Origin: Propionibacteriaceae bacterium
GTDB lineage: Bacteria > Actinomycetota > Actinomycetes > Propionibacteriales > Propionibacteriaceae
Reading direction: 5' to 3'
Assembly: GCA_031262485.1 (NCBI GenBank)
Contig: JAISHO010000025.1
Coordinates: forward strand, 1-64,000
DNA: 64,000 bases
The notes below the pieces were generated by a model. It worked only from the letters and a program-made list of their open reading frames with translations, was not told where the DNA came from and ran no database searches. Positions 25,124-35,345 of the stretch are shown piece after piece (the first letter of the stretch is position 1; each line of letters opens with the position of its first letter). The translations under genes were made by a program, and so were the position numbers.

Positions 25124-26443
25124 TCAGACGCCCATCTCGCTCTTGAGGTTGTCGACGAACTCCTCAGCGCCGGCCTCTGGAGTCATCTGCCCGAGGAGGA
25201 CGGCGAAGGCGGAGCGTTCCTGGATCGATTCCGACTGGCCGCCGCCGGGCAGCGGAACGACGGAGGCGCTGCCGAGATAGCCCTCCGACTCGACGCGGTC
25301 CATGAAGGCGACGACCTTCTGATCGGCCGAGCTCATCGTGTCGGAGATGGCCGAACGGATCTCGGTGTTGGCCGGGATGCCGCGCTCGGTGCCGAGGATA
25401 CGGCCGGCCTCAGGATCGTTGAGGAAGAACTCCATGAGCTTGAGGACGGCGTCGGGGTGCTCGGTGTCGGCCGAGGCGGACAGATACATCGAGCTCTTGA
25501 GCCACATGTTGGCGTCCTTGGCGTCACCGGTCTGAGTCGGCGGGACGAGGAGTTGGAGATCCTCGCCGGTCGCGTTCTCGAAAGCGGTCAACTGGTTCGA
25601 CCACTGGAAGGTCAGCGCTGCCTTGCCCATGCCGAAGGGGCTCTCGTTGAGGTTCGAGGGCATGTCGGCTGTCACAGTGGCGGGCGGGGTGCCGCCGGCG
25701 TTCTGCAGGTCGAGCCAATACTGGAACCATGGGGTGATGGTCGAGGCGTCGAAGCCGATGCCATCGGTGGTGAACTGCTCCTTGCCGGATTCGCGGATCC
25801 AGATCTTCGACATGCCGTCGATGCTGATGAGGTTGTGCGAGCCGTAATACTCGGTGCCGCCCTTGGAACCGATCTCCGTGGCGACCGCGGCGTAGTCGTC
25901 CCACGTCCACGTCGTGTCGTCGGGCACGGCGACGCCAGCCTTCTCGAAGACGGCCGGATTGGCCAGGGTGACCGGCACATTGACGCCGAAGGTGGCGCCG
26001 TAGAGCGTCCCCTCGACCCGACCAGGATCGATCGTCGATTGCTCGAAATCGCTGAGATCGAGTTCGACCGACTCGAGGTCGAGCAACTGGCCGTCGAGGC
26101 CGTACTGGGCGATGTATTTCTCGTCCATCTGGATGACGTCGGGGGCGTTGCCGGCCGCGATCATCGTCGAGAGCTTCTGGAAGTACGAGGTGAAGTCAGA
26201 GAATTCGGTCTCGACGGTGATGTCGGGGTATTTCTCGTTGAAGAGGTCGATCACTTGCTGGGTCAGCTTGGTGCGCGTCTCATTGCCCCACCAGACGAAT
26301 TTGATGGTGACGGGGCCTTCTTCGGCCTCGGGTCGGCCTTCGGCGGTCGTGGTCGAACCACCGCCGCCACACCCGCTGAGTGCGAGGCTGGCCGCGACGG
26401 CGGCGAGGAGGAAGGTTCCGGTTCTCTTGCGGAAGCGTGTCAT
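25124..26443 (-). CDS. ABC transporter sugar-binding lipoprotein
   Basis: The ATG at 26443 has ACGGAG upstream and gives 439 residues. The signal peptide ends in a lipobox, LALSGC, so the mature protein is lipid-anchored at the Cys. The body is a family 1 extracellular solute-binding protein, with IKFVWWGNETR, the VIQMDEKYIAQY segment and the WTWDDYAAVATEI segment; such proteins deliver oligosaccharides to CUT1 importers. No permease or ATPase gene is in the window, so it depends on transport genes elsewhere. A LacI-type palindrome lies about 105 bp upstream. Confidence 0.9.
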   Translation of the reverse strand: MTRFRKRTGTFLLAAVAASLALSGCGGGGSTTTAEGRPEAEEGPVTIKFVWWGNETRTKLTQQVIDLFNEKYPDITVETEFSDFTSYFQKLSTMIAAGNAPDVIQMDEKYIAQYGLDGQLLDLESVELDLSDFEQSTIDPGRVEGTLYGATFGVNVPVTLANPAVFEKAGVAVPDDTTWTWDDYAAVATEIGSKGGTEYYGSHNLISIDGMSKIWIRESGKEQFTTDGIGFDASTITPWFQYWLDLQNAGGTPPATVTADMPSNLNESPFGMGKAALTFQWSNQLTAFENATGEDLQLLVPPTQTGDAKDANMWLKSSMYLSASADTEHPDAVLKLMEFFLNDPEAGRILGTERGIPANTEIRSAISDTMSSADQKVVAFMDRVESEGYLGSASVVPLPGGGQSESIQERSAFAVLLGQMTPEAGAEEFVDNLKSEMGV

Positions 26444-26548
26444 CGTTGAACTCCGTTTCTGATCGGGAGGCGCCATCCGTGATGGTGACGAGAGGGGAAA
26501 GTGCCGTCCCACAATGTTCCTCCAGCGTAGAGGACGCCGGGACGCAGG

Positions 26549-26560
26549 GAAAGCGCTTTC
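26549..26560. promoter_or_regulatory. LacI-type palindromic operator
   Basis: GAAAGCGCTTTC is a perfect 12-bp palindrome with the central CG pair typical of LacI-family operators. It lies upstream of the sugar-binding lipoprotein gene. Confidence 0.6.
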
Positions 26561-26583
26561 TCGTAACGATTGTCGTGATCTCT

Positions 26584-26606
26584 GTAACGGATGTCAATTC
26601 CGTTAC
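26584..26606. promoter_or_regulatory. inverted repeat, second operator candidate
   Basis: GTAACGGA (26584-26591) and TCCGTTAC (26599-26606) form a perfect 8-bp inverted repeat with 7 bp between, in the same upstream region. The remaining 26607-26833 stretch contains no supported gene. Confidence 0.5.
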
Positions 26607-26833
26607 ATTCTCATGATGGCGTGTTTGGCGCTGTCTCATCGAGACAAGCCATCACCCTGCGATGGTTCCCCCTAGTCGGCGGGTGAAGTTTCCCGTCACG
26701 AGCGATGTAAACGTATCCATGGGATTTGCTGTAGGGGTTTTCGGGGGCGTTCCAGCGCGCCGGATCGCAAGGATTCTCCCTCAACTCGGCGTGTGAAACA
26801 TCTTCTTCTGTCCGCTTCGGGCAGGCTGACGCC

Positions 26834-27589
26834 ATGACTGTGCTTGAGGTCGCCGTCGCGACACCACAGGAGGCTCGACGGGCGGAGGAGGGTGGCGCCG
26901 ATCGTCTCCTCGTGCGCCAGGGCCCTGACGACCGCTCTCCGACGCCGGACACCGTCGCCGCGATCCGCCAAGCCGTCACCCTCGAGATGAGGGTCGTCTT
27001 GCGATTACGCGATGGCTACGGCACCGATGGTGGCGAGATGACGCGGTTGAGTGGATTGGCGTGGTCTTATCTCGAGGCCGGGGCCGATGGGATGTGTTTC
27101 GGTTTTCTCACCGCCGCCACCGCCCTCGATGAAGACGCCATCGCCGCTTTGGCCGGTGACGCGACGTGGCCCTGGACGCTGAGCCGGGCGATCGACGCCA
27201 CGCTCGATCCTGAGGATTCCTGGAGTCGGATCACCGCTTTGCCCCGATGCGATTCGGTGCTCTCGGCCGGCTCCGCTCGATCGCTCGACCATGGGCTCGA
27301 CGCCCTCCTCGAGCGAGCCCGACGACTGCGCGGCGAGGAAGGTTCGAACGGTCTTGGATCGGGTGCTGTGGCCGCCCACTCCCCATCATCGGGTCCGCTC
27401 GTCATCGCCGCCGGGGGGTTGCGGCCGGAGCATGTGCCGTGGCTCGTCCGTGGGGGGATTCGGGCTTTTCACATCGGTGACACCGACGAATGGGCGGCCC
27501 AACCGACGGGGGAGAAGCGGTTGACGGTGGAACGGGTGACGAGTTGGCGCCGACTCATCGACGGAGAGGTCGCCGCGGCGCAAGGCTGA
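26834..27589 (+). CDS. cutC: CutC family protein
   Basis: This 251-residue TIM-barrel protein has the family beginning LEVAVATPQEARRAEEGGAD, the LRLRDGYGT segment, AGADGMCFGFL and a C-terminal IAAGGLRPEHV. CutC was named for copper homeostasis, but several homologues have little effect on copper and the true activity is unsettled. No copper gene is nearby. It reads away from the sugar-binding protein gene and is followed by a hairpin terminator. Confidence 0.85.
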   Translation: MTVLEVAVATPQEARRAEEGGADRLLVRQGPDDRSPTPDTVAAIRQAVTLEMRVVLRLRDGYGTDGGEMTRLSGLAWSYLEAGADGMCFGFLTAATALDEDAIAALAGDATWPWTLSRAIDATLDPEDSWSRITALPRCDSVLSAGSARSLDHGLDALLERARRLRGEEGSNGLGSGAVAAHSPSSGPLVIAAGGLRPEHVPWLVRGGIRAFHIGDTDEWAAQPTGEKRLTVERVTSWRRLIDGEVAAAQG

Positions 27590-27609
27590 CAACCATAGGG
27601 AAAATGAAA

Positions 27610-27639
27610 GCGGGAGCGATCCTGCAGAATCGCCCCCGC
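27610..27639 (+). terminator. terminator after cutC
   Basis: GCGGGAGCGAT (27610-27620) pairs with ATCGCCCCCGC (27629-27639) with one mismatch, 20 bp after the cutC stop. Confidence 0.6.
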
Positions 27640-27652
27640 CAGAGGTGTGGTG

Positions 27653-27673
27653 TGTGGCAATAACATTGCCACA
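27653..27673. promoter_or_regulatory. palindrome in the cutC-groL gap
   Basis: TGTGGCAAT-AAC-ATTGCCACA is a perfect 9-bp inverted repeat with a 3-bp centre. It stands between two terminators and no gene start follows it within the gap. Confidence 0.4.
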
Positions 27674-27769
27674 GTTCGATTGGGTCGTCAAGTCGGTCAC
27701 GGAAGTTCCCAGAAATTGACAACCGTAGTTCTATATGAGCGGTTTGAGGTCTTCCAGGGGGATGAGAAA

Positions 27770-27806
27770 CGGGGGTGGGCGCCTCGTGAGGAGACGCCCA
27801 CCCCCG
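27770..27806 (-). terminator. terminator of groL
   Basis: CGGGGGTGGGCG (27770-27781) and CGCCCACCCCCG (27795-27806) form a perfect 12-bp stem with an internal CTC/GAG pairing, just after the groL stop. Confidence 0.75.
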
Positions 27807-27830
27807 TCGTTGAATGGGGTGGGGATGGAC

Positions 27831-29471
<1,641 letters not shown>

Positions 29472-29555
29472 TCAGGGGGCTTGACAACCCCGCGTGGATC
29501 TTCAGAACGCGTCTCGCGGCGCCCGCGACGGACGGTGAAGCACCTCGCCTGAGAC

Positions 29556-29582
29556 GTAGCACTCGAACCTTCGGAGTGCTAA
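29556..29582. promoter_or_regulatory. CIRCE element 1 (HrcA operator)
   Basis: GTAGCACTC-N9-GAGTGCTAA differs from the CIRCE consensus at one position. It lies about 105 bp upstream of the groL ATG. Confidence 0.9.
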
Positions 29583-29589
29583 CCCATAT

Positions 29590-29616
29590 CTAGCACTCGA
29601 CAGGCCCGAGTGCAAA
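29590..29616. promoter_or_regulatory. CIRCE element 2 (HrcA operator)
   Basis: CTAGCACTC-N9-GAGTGCAAA follows element 1 after 7 bp and deviates from the consensus at two positions. The pair would allow tighter repression of groL. Confidence 0.85.
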
Positions 29617-29664
29617 CGACCGGCCCGGTCGGGCCGGTGATGTGGCTCCCTGAAGCGGCGGTCG

Positions 29665-30063
29665 TCAGGCTGCGGCGGGAGCCTCGGAATCCGCGTCGGC
29701 CTCGTCGTCGGCTTGCTGGGGGATCTGGGAGAGGTCGAAGTCGCGCAGATTGCCGATGACCTCGTTGAGGTCGCTGCGGCGCAACGCGCCGGGGATGGCG
29801 CTGAGGAGGTTGCCTTCTTTGAAGAGGAGGAGGGTGGGAACGGCGCGCATGCCGCTGCTTTCGAAGAAGGCTTGATTCTCCGGCGAGGCGTCGGTTTGGA
29901 ATTTGGCGAAGGTGACATCGTCGTTGTCTTGGGAGACGGATTCGAACGTCGGGGCGAAGCGCAGGCAAGGGCCGCACCAGGACGCCCAGAAGTCGACGAT
30001 GAGCATCGGACTCTTCTCGACCGCCTGTTCGAAGGTGTTCGCGTTGATGTGAATGAGCGCCAT
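29665..30063 (-). CDS. trxA: thioredoxin
   Basis: This 132-residue protein is a thioredoxin domain with redox-active Cys30 and Cys33 in FWASWCGPC and the cis-Pro motif AVPTLLLF. The last 25 residues are an acidic Ala-rich tail not found in minimal thioredoxins. It reduces disulfides in the cytoplasm. AGGAGG lies 5 nt before the ATG. It is read in the same direction as groL but is separated from it by the groL promoter region. Confidence 0.93.
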   Translation of the reverse strand: MALIHINANTFEQAVEKSPMLIVDFWASWCGPCLRFAPTFESVSQDNDDVTFAKFQTDASPENQAFFESSGMRAVPTLLLFKEGNLLSAIPGALRRSDLNEVIGNLRDFDLSQIPQQADDEADADSEAPAAA

Positions 30064-30093
30064 GATGTCCTCCTGGAAACCTTCCTAATTACG

Positions 30094-30867
30094 TCAGCCT
30101 ACCGTGCCGAAATGGGGTGGTCGGTCGGCCATGAGACGCCGTTCGTCGGCGGTCAAGATGGTGCGCTGCGAGGGGGGCTGGGTGACGCCGTCGTGGCCGA
30201 GGCGGTGGCTGATCTCGCGTTGGAGGGCGGCTTGTTGAGCCGCTCCGAGCACGGCCCGCGCCACGGTGGGCGTGTGGAGGGCGGGGGGATCGGGCCAGAC
30301 GATGGAGTGAGCGCGGTCTTCCCAACGTTGTCTGGCTGTCAGGTGGGGGAAACCGCCGTCGGCTTGGACGAGTTCGATGAGGAGGCGGGCGGTCGCGAGC
30401 GTGTCCCCCAGCGCCGAGTGGGCCATGAGGTTGGTGATCTGGGATCGGGCGCAGCAGGCTTCAAGGGTGTGCTGGCGGTGTTCGCGATAGAGGCGCCGCG
30501 AGATCGCCATGGTGTCGATGGCGGAGTCGGCCCCGAAGTGGATCGGCCAACCGGCCCGGCGGTATTCGGCGGCCAGGAACCGCAAGTCGAAGGTGACGTT
30601 GTGCCCGACGAGGAGGTGGCCGCGCAGCAGGTCGGTCAGGTCGCCGACGATCGCCGGGAAGGTGGGCGCGGTGGCGATGTCGTCGGGGGTGATGTGGTGG
30701 ATGGCGGTCGGACCGACGGGGCCTTGGGGGTCGAGGAGGGTCGACCAGGTTCCGGTGAGGTCGCCGTCGGGGGAGAGGGTGACGACGGCGATCTCGACGA
30801 TGCGGTTGGCGGTGGGCGAGAGCCCGGTCGTCTCGGTGTCGAGCACGGCGAAACCTGGCATCGACAT
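30094..30867 (-). CDS. DnaQ-like 3'-5' exonuclease (DEDDh)
   Basis: This 257-residue protein has the DEDDh exonuclease motifs: Exo I VLDTETTG (Asp10, Glu12), Exo II GHNVTFDLRFL, and Exo III HSALGDTLATARLL with the catalytic His and Asp. It could be the epsilon proofreading homologue or a repair/RNA exonuclease; actinobacteria carry several. The C-terminal 75 residues are an additional region of unknown role. GGAG lies 5 nt before the ATG. Confidence 0.88.
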   Translation of the reverse strand: MSMPGFAVLDTETTGLSPTANRIVEIAVVTLSPDGDLTGTWSTLLDPQGPVGPTAIHHITPDDIATAPTFPAIVGDLTDLLRGHLLVGHNVTFDLRFLAAEYRRAGWPIHFGADSAIDTMAISRRLYREHRQHTLEACCARSQITNLMAHSALGDTLATARLLIELVQADGGFPHLTARQRWEDRAHSIVWPDPPALHTPTVARAVLGAAQQAALQREISHRLGHDGVTQPPSQRTILTADERRLMADRPPHFGTVG

Positions 30868-30977
30868 CGTTTCTCCTTCACCTTTCGGGCCACGGCCTCT
30901 CCGGGTGTGCGACCGCGCTGGAGGACGACCGCTGCGACACGGGAGGCGCCTGGGAGCGGTTCGTTCCGGTTACCCGT

Positions 30978-32273
30978 TTATATCAGTCCGGCGTCGCGTT
31001 TGGCGGTGAGGACCCGGCGCACGGAGTCGTCGACTTGGCTGGCGAAGGCGGCGTCGGAGGCCATCAGTTGGACGATCGCGTCGATGCCGGCTTGGGCGTC
31101 GGCGGGGGCTTCGACGATGGCGATGTCGCCGCCGGCTTGGATGAATTTGAGGACGCGCTGGCCGGCGGGGATGTCTTTGACGGCGGCGGCGGCGAGCGAG
31201 TCGGAGATGGCGACGCCGTCCCAGCCGATGGTCTGGCGCAGGAGGTCGGTGATGATGATCGAGGAGAAGGCGGCCACGTTGTCCGGGTCGATGAGAGGGT
31301 AGGTCGCCAGCGAGATCATGACGGCGGCCGGTTTCGCCTCGAAGGCTTTGGTGAAGGCGATGATGTAGGGGTCGTCGGTGCGCATGACGTTGTCGGTCGT
31401 TCCGTCTGCTGTGAAATCAGTATTCCCAGTGACGCGGCCGAGCCCGGGGAAGTGTTTGACGCAGCTGGCGATGCCGCCTTGGCGCATCCCTTCGATGAAG
31501 GCGGCGGAGGCTTCGCCGTTGAAGACGGGGTCGGTGCTGAAGTAGCGGTTGAGTTCTCCGATCGGTTCGTTTTTGGTGACGAGGTCGGCCGGCACGGTGT
31601 CGGCGACGGGAGCGTAGTTGAGGTTGACGCCGGCCTGGGCCAGTTCTTCGGCCCAACCGGCGGCCTCGCTGGTGATCTGGTCGCTGCTCCAGGTCCCTTG
31701 GATGGTGGCGGAGGGGATGGTGTCGAACCCGGCGCCGTTGAGCCGTTGGATCTGCCCGCCCTCCTGGTCGGCGGCGAGGAAGAGCCCGATGTCGTGGGGG
31801 GTGTCGATGGCGTTGAGTTGACGGCTGACTTGTTGGGTGACCGGCATCGTCCACCCGGTGCCGAGGTAGGTGACACCGCCGACCCCGTTGGCGACGGCCG
31901 TGGACACCTCAGGGGTCACCGTCGGCCCGAGGAGGGAGACGATGAGGAGCTGGCCGGCTTTCTCTTCCGCGCTCATCGAGGAGATGATCCGCTCGATCGA
32001 TTCGCCAGAAGCAGCCGACGGGCGAGCCGACGGCGTGGCCGAACGCAGCGGTGTGGCCGTAACCCGAGGAGTGGGCGAAGGCGTGGGAGTCGGCGTCGGA
32101 GAAGCCGACGGCGTCGGACGAGAGGTCAGCCGCGGTGTGCCCGACGAGCTCACCGACGGACTGCTCACCCCGTCGACCTGAGGCGGCGTGACGACGATCG
32201 CCGCGACGATGACCCCCGCGACCAGGACGACAGCCGCGATCAACGCGATGACGAGACGACGAGTGAGGCTCAT
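30978..32273 (-). CDS. GH3 beta-N-acetylhexosaminidase-like lipoprotein or membrane-anchored enzyme
   Basis: I place the start at 32273, giving 431 residues. An N-terminal hydrophobic anchor (LVIALIAAVVLVAGVIVAAIVV) is followed by a Ser/Thr/Pro linker and a GH3 domain. NagZ-type motifs are present: ADQEGGQIQRL, KHFPGLGRV and the nucleophile Asp358 in AISDSLAA. It should remove GlcNAc from muropeptides outside the membrane, joining the two cell-wall hydrolases of this window. CATGCT 7 nt before the start allows leaderless initiation. Confidence 0.88.
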   Translation of the reverse strand: MSLTRRLVIALIAAVVLVAGVIVAAIVVTPPQVDGVSSPSVSSSGTPRLTSRPTPSASPTPTPTPSPTPRVTATPLRSATPSARPSAASGESIERIISSMSAEEKAGQLLIVSLLGPTVTPEVSTAVANGVGGVTYLGTGWTMPVTQQVSRQLNAIDTPHDIGLFLAADQEGGQIQRLNGAGFDTIPSATIQGTWSSDQITSEAAGWAEELAQAGVNLNYAPVADTVPADLVTKNEPIGELNRYFSTDPVFNGEASAAFIEGMRQGGIASCVKHFPGLGRVTGNTDFTADGTTDNVMRTDDPYIIAFTKAFEAKPAAVMISLATYPLIDPDNVAAFSSIIITDLLRQTIGWDGVAISDSLAAAAVKDIPAGQRVLKFIQAGGDIAIVEAPADAQAGIDAIVQLMASDAAFASQVDDSVRRVLTAKRDAGLI

Positions 32274-32438
32274 ATTTCCCAGCATGTCACGAAGCACCGA
32301 CATCCCGGAAGGCGTCACATGAGAAGACAATGAGAGAAGGCAACAAGAAGTTGATAAATGGTACTTGTTAATTACGAGCACAACCGCAAGTGAAAAGACG
32401 GAAAAAGGAAAACGTGCCTCTCACCGCTCACGGCCTCA

Positions 32439-32595
32439 GGTAATGGGGCGCCAGGGGCCTTGGCCCCGTTGTACTGCACATTCCGGCGAACTGATCTCGG
32501 TAAGGGGCCCCAGGGGGCTTGGCCCCCGCCAAACTGCACCATTCCGGCGAACTAATCCCGGTAAGGGGGCGCCAGGGGGCTTGGCCCCCGCCGGT
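32439..32595 (+). repeat. tandem repeat, ~60-bp unit with GC hairpins
   Basis: Two full units and a partial third begin with GGTAA at 32439, 32499 and 32560. Each has a GCCAGGGGGCTTGGCCCCC-type hairpin, and the first two contain CTGCAC...ATTCCGGCGAACT. The array fills the gap between the hexosaminidase promoter region and tRNA-Arg. I see no gene in 32274-32650. Confidence 0.8.
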
Positions 32596-32650
32596 GATGG
32601 AAGATGAGCCCGGCTCTCGGTCGCGAGAGCACACTCCTCCGCGAATCGGG

Positions 32651-32723
32651 CGGCCCCGATAGGATTCGAACCTACGACGCAAGGTTTAGGAAACCTTCGC
32701 TCTATCCCCTGAGCTACGGGGCC
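32651..32723 (-). tRNA. tRNA-Arg (CCT)
   Basis: A 73-nt cloverleaf on the minus strand with acceptor GGCCCCG/CGGGGCC, anticodon loop TTCCTAA (CCT, reading AGG), and T arm GTAGGTTCGAATCCTAT. CCA is not encoded. Confidence 0.93.
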
Positions 32724-32747
32724 TGTGCCGGTTGCGGCTCCCTTACT

Positions 32748-33455
32748 TTACCCCGGTTTCTCGTCGTTGGGCGGCGCTGCGGGCGCCCAACGGATGGGGG
32801 CGGCGCCTTGCTCGGCGAGGAGGTGGTTGGCGCGCGAGTAGGGCCGAGAGCCGAAGAATCCGGTGCGGGCTGAGAGCGGGGAGGGGTGGGGGCTGGCGAT
32901 GACGGGGATGTCGCCCAGGCGGGGGGTGAGGTTTTGGGCGTCGCGGCCCCAGAGGATGGCGACGAGTGGTCCTCTGCGGGCGACGAGGGCGTCGATGGCC
33001 GCTTCGGTCACTTTTTCCCAGCCTTTGCCGCGATGGGAGCCGGGTTTGCCGGGTTGGACGGTCAGGACGCGGTTGAGGAGGAGGACGCCTTGGTCGAACC
33101 AGGCGCTGAGGTCGCCGTTGGGCGGTGGGGGGACGCCCAGGTCGGAGCTCAGTTCGGTGTACATATTGCGTAGTGAGCCGGGTAGGGGTCGGACTTCGGG
33201 GGCGACGGAGAAGGAGAGCCCGACGGGGTGGCCGGGTGTGGGGTAGGGGTCTTGGCCGACGATGAGGACGCGGACGTCGGCCAAGGGGCGGGTGAAGGCG
33301 CGTAGGACGTGGTCTCCGGCGGGCAGATAGGGGCGCCCGGCGGCGATCTCGGATCTCAGGAAATCGCCGAGGCGGTGGATGTCGGTTTCGACGTCGGCGA
33401 GGGCGTCGGCCCAGTCGGGGGCGATGAGGTCGTGCAGGGGGCGGGGGTCGGCCAT
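32748..33455 (-). CDS. ung: uracil-DNA glycosylase (family 1)
   Basis: The ATG at 33455 ([10 protein letters not shown]) gives 235 residues and matches the N-terminus of actinobacterial Ung; a TACGAT -10 element 7 nt upstream fits leaderless expression, and longer starts at 33464 or 33473 are less likely. The water-activating motif GQDPYPTPG (Asp69), the uracil-binding LLLNRVLTV and the HPSPLSA loop are intact. It removes uracil from DNA for base-excision repair. Confidence 0.95.
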   Translation of the reverse strand: MADPRPLHDLIAPDWADALADVETDIHRLGDFLRSEIAAGRPYLPAGDHVLRAFTRPLADVRVLIVGQDPYPTPGHPVGLSFSVAPEVRPLPGSLRNMYTELSSDLGVPPPPNGDLSAWFDQGVLLLNRVLTVQPGKPGSHRGKGWEKVTEAAIDALVARRGPLVAILWGRDAQNLTPRLGDIPVIASPHPSPLSARTGFFGSRPYSRANHLLAEQGAAPIRWAPAAPPNDEKPG

Positions 33456-33462
33456 GATGGGC

Positions 33463-33468
33463 ATCGTA
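33463..33468 (-). promoter_or_regulatory. -10 element of ung, leaderless layout
   Basis: TACGAT on the minus strand ends 7 nt before the ATG at 33455. Confidence 0.45.
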
Positions 33469-33594
33469 GCCATACCCTGAGCTGTCCCGGGTCTGTTGGG
33501 GGTTCGCCGGGGCTGTTGATGCTTGTCCGCTTCGGTGGATGTGACACGATGGGGTCTGTCCGCATGGACGAGGTTCGGGTAAGACAGGAATGCG

Positions 33595-34593
33595 ATGAGC
33601 AGCGACGTAGACATCACACCGATTCTTGATGATTTGGCGGCGGGGAGGATCGACGCCGCCGAGGCGAAGCGCCGCATCGAGGCGACGGGCCCGGAGCCGG
33701 TCGTCGAGGAGAGCGATCCGGCGGCGGACGCGGTGTCGACGGAGTGGCCGTCGCATCCGTCGTCACCGGATTCTGCGGTGGATGACGAGGTCGTCGAGGG
33801 CGAGGTGGTCGAGGAGATCGTCGACGAGTCCGATCTGGCCGGTCCGTCCGAGGAGACGGTCGATGAGCCGGGGGAGGGTTTCGCGGGGGCGTACCAGTCG
33901 CCGAACACGGCGCGGGGCCCGCGGACGAAGATCAATGGCATCGACAAGATTGTCATCAAGGCGACGGCGCGGAAGGTTCGGATCGTCGCCGACCGGAATG
34001 TCAAGGTCGCCGCGGCGGAGGACGTCCATCGCACTCGTCGTTCCGGGTCGATCTTGGAGATCATCGGCGACAAGGAGTTTTCTGGGATCAGCGGGGTCGT
34101 CAATTTGGCCAAGTCGCTGAAGAACGTTGACGACGTCAAGGCGCTCGGCGTCGGCCAGGAATTGTCGGTGCGGGTGAATCCGGATCTTCTCGTCGACGTC
34201 GAGGTGGTCGGCGGGTCGATCGGCATCACCGACGTCCCCCATCTCGGCAAGATTCGTTTGACTGCGGGGGTGTCGACGATCACGGGGGTGCGCGACATCG
34301 GCGATCTCGTCCTTCAGGCCGGGCAGGCCAGCGTCTCAGGGCTGTTCACGAGTGGATGGTCGCGCTTGCGGTGCGAGTCGGGCCAGATGACGGTCGGGAT
34401 CAATCCGGAGTCGGATGTCACGGTGCGCGCTTACGCCCAGTTGGGTCGGGTCTCGTGGGATCTCGATGGCCTCGACCATGATGGCGAGGCGCTCATCGGC
34501 ACGGGCGACGCCGTTCTCGATGTCGGTGTCGTCATGGGTTTCGGTTCGATCCGGTTCGGCGATCTCAAACCTGAGGAGAACGGGGAGAGCTGA
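33595..34593 (+). CDS. YvlB/DUF4097-like protein with beta-solenoid domain
   Basis: This 332-residue protein starts with a short helical motif, [20 protein letters not shown], like the N-terminus of YvlB/LiaX proteins. A very acidic Val/Glu-rich linker (about residues 45-100) follows. The C-terminal 220 residues are repeating short beta strands ([34 protein letters not shown]), a solenoid-like pattern seen in DUF4097-type proteins. These are often envelope-stress or adhesin-like in other phyla. There is no signal peptide, and the role here is unknown. Confidence 0.6.
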   Translation: MSSDVDITPILDDLAAGRIDAAEAKRRIEATGPEPVVEESDPAADAVSTEWPSHPSSPDSAVDDEVVEGEVVEEIVDESDLAGPSEETVDEPGEGFAGAYQSPNTARGPRTKINGIDKIVIKATARKVRIVADRNVKVAAAEDVHRTRRSGSILEIIGDKEFSGISGVVNLAKSLKNVDDVKALGVGQELSVRVNPDLLVDVEVVGGSIGITDVPHLGKIRLTAGVSTITGVRDIGDLVLQAGQASVSGLFTSGWSRLRCESGQMTVGINPESDVTVRAYAQLGRVSWDLDGLDHDGEALIGTGDAVLDVGVVMGFGSIRFGDLKPEENGES

Positions 34594-34604
34594 ACCGAAT
34601 CGAG

Positions 34605-35123
34605 TCAGCCGATGAAGGGTTCGATGTCGGTGATCGTCACGGAGATGAGCGAGCCGGAGGGGGCCGCGTAACTGGCCTCGTCGCCGACTTTCTTGTCGAG
34701 GATGGCGGCGCCGAGCGGTGATTGCGGTGAGTAGACCGGCAGGTCGACGGAGTCGTCGAGGTTGAGCATCTCGCGCGCTCCGAGGAGGAAGGTGTCGGTG
34801 TCGTCGGGGTTTCCGTCGAAGGCGACGGTCACTTTGAGTCCGGGGCGCACGATGGTGGCTTTGGCTGGCGCTTCGCCCACTTCGGCGTGGTCGAGCATCT
34901 CTTTGAGTTGGCGGATGCGCAGTTCGTTGTGGCCTTGTTCTTCCCGGGCGGCGTGGTATCCGGCGTTCTCGGAGAGGTCGCCTTCCTCGCGGGCTTGGGC
35001 GATCTTGCGGGAGATGACCTCGCGGCCTTCGGTGGAGATGTAGTCGTACTCCTCGACGAGTTTGTCGTAGGCCTCCTGCGTCAGCCAAACGGTCTCGTTC
35101 ATTGTCTCAGTCGTCTGATCCAT
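34605..35123 (-). CDS. greA: transcription elongation factor GreA
   Basis: The ATG at 35123 gives 172 residues. The N-terminal coiled coil carries the acidic tip used to rescue backtracked RNA polymerase (EEGDLSENAGYHAAREEQ), and the C-terminal FKBP-like domain has VYSPQSPLGAAILDKKVGD. TATCCT with a 6-nt gap to the ATG indicates a leaderless mRNA. It is divergent from mca, the same arrangement as Rv1080c/Rv1082. Confidence 0.95.
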   Translation of the reverse strand: MDQTTETMNETVWLTQEAYDKLVEEYDYISTEGREVISRKIAQAREEGDLSENAGYHAAREEQGHNELRIRQLKEMLDHAEVGEAPAKATIVRPGLKVTVAFDGNPDDTDTFLLGAREMLNLDDSVDLPVYSPQSPLGAAILDKKVGDEASYAAPSGSLISVTITDIEPFIG

Positions 35124-35129
35124 TCTTCG

Positions 35130-35135
35130 AGGATA
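35130..35135 (-). promoter_or_regulatory. -10 element of greA, leaderless layout
   Basis: TATCCT on the minus strand ends 6 nt before the greA ATG. Confidence 0.5.
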
Positions 35136-35345
35136 GTGCGTCTCGGTGAGAAGTGCCGCTTCCGAGCGTGTGGCGTCGGTGAGGAAATGGTGTTTCCGGA
35201 CGTGGTAACAGTGCGGTGGGGTCATGGGGGGGACGATCGTGAGAGACGTCGCGGCGCGGGTTCCGAACTGTCGCGAGACAGTCCTTGCCGTGTCGTCGTC
35301 CGGGCTGTCGCTCGGTGTCGGTTCGGCCCCGATGGGTGTGAGAAA

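Noticed and set aside
26611..26835. A 74-codon minus-strand frame ending before the sugar-binding protein promoter, with protein-like composition (GYVYIARDGKLHPP)
   Set aside because: Its only ATG overlaps the cutC start codon on the other strand, it has no Shine-Dalgarno and no recognised family. It could be a decayed gene fragment, but I cannot support a gene.
27716..27740. A TTGACA-type promoter in the cutC-groL gap
   Set aside because: TTGACA is present, but no TAnnnT hexamer lies at a suitable spacing and no gene follows.
29574..29598. A single outward-facing inverted repeat GAGTGCTAA...TAGCACTC
   Set aside because: This pairing arises from the adjacent halves of two correctly oriented CIRCE elements and is not a separate site.
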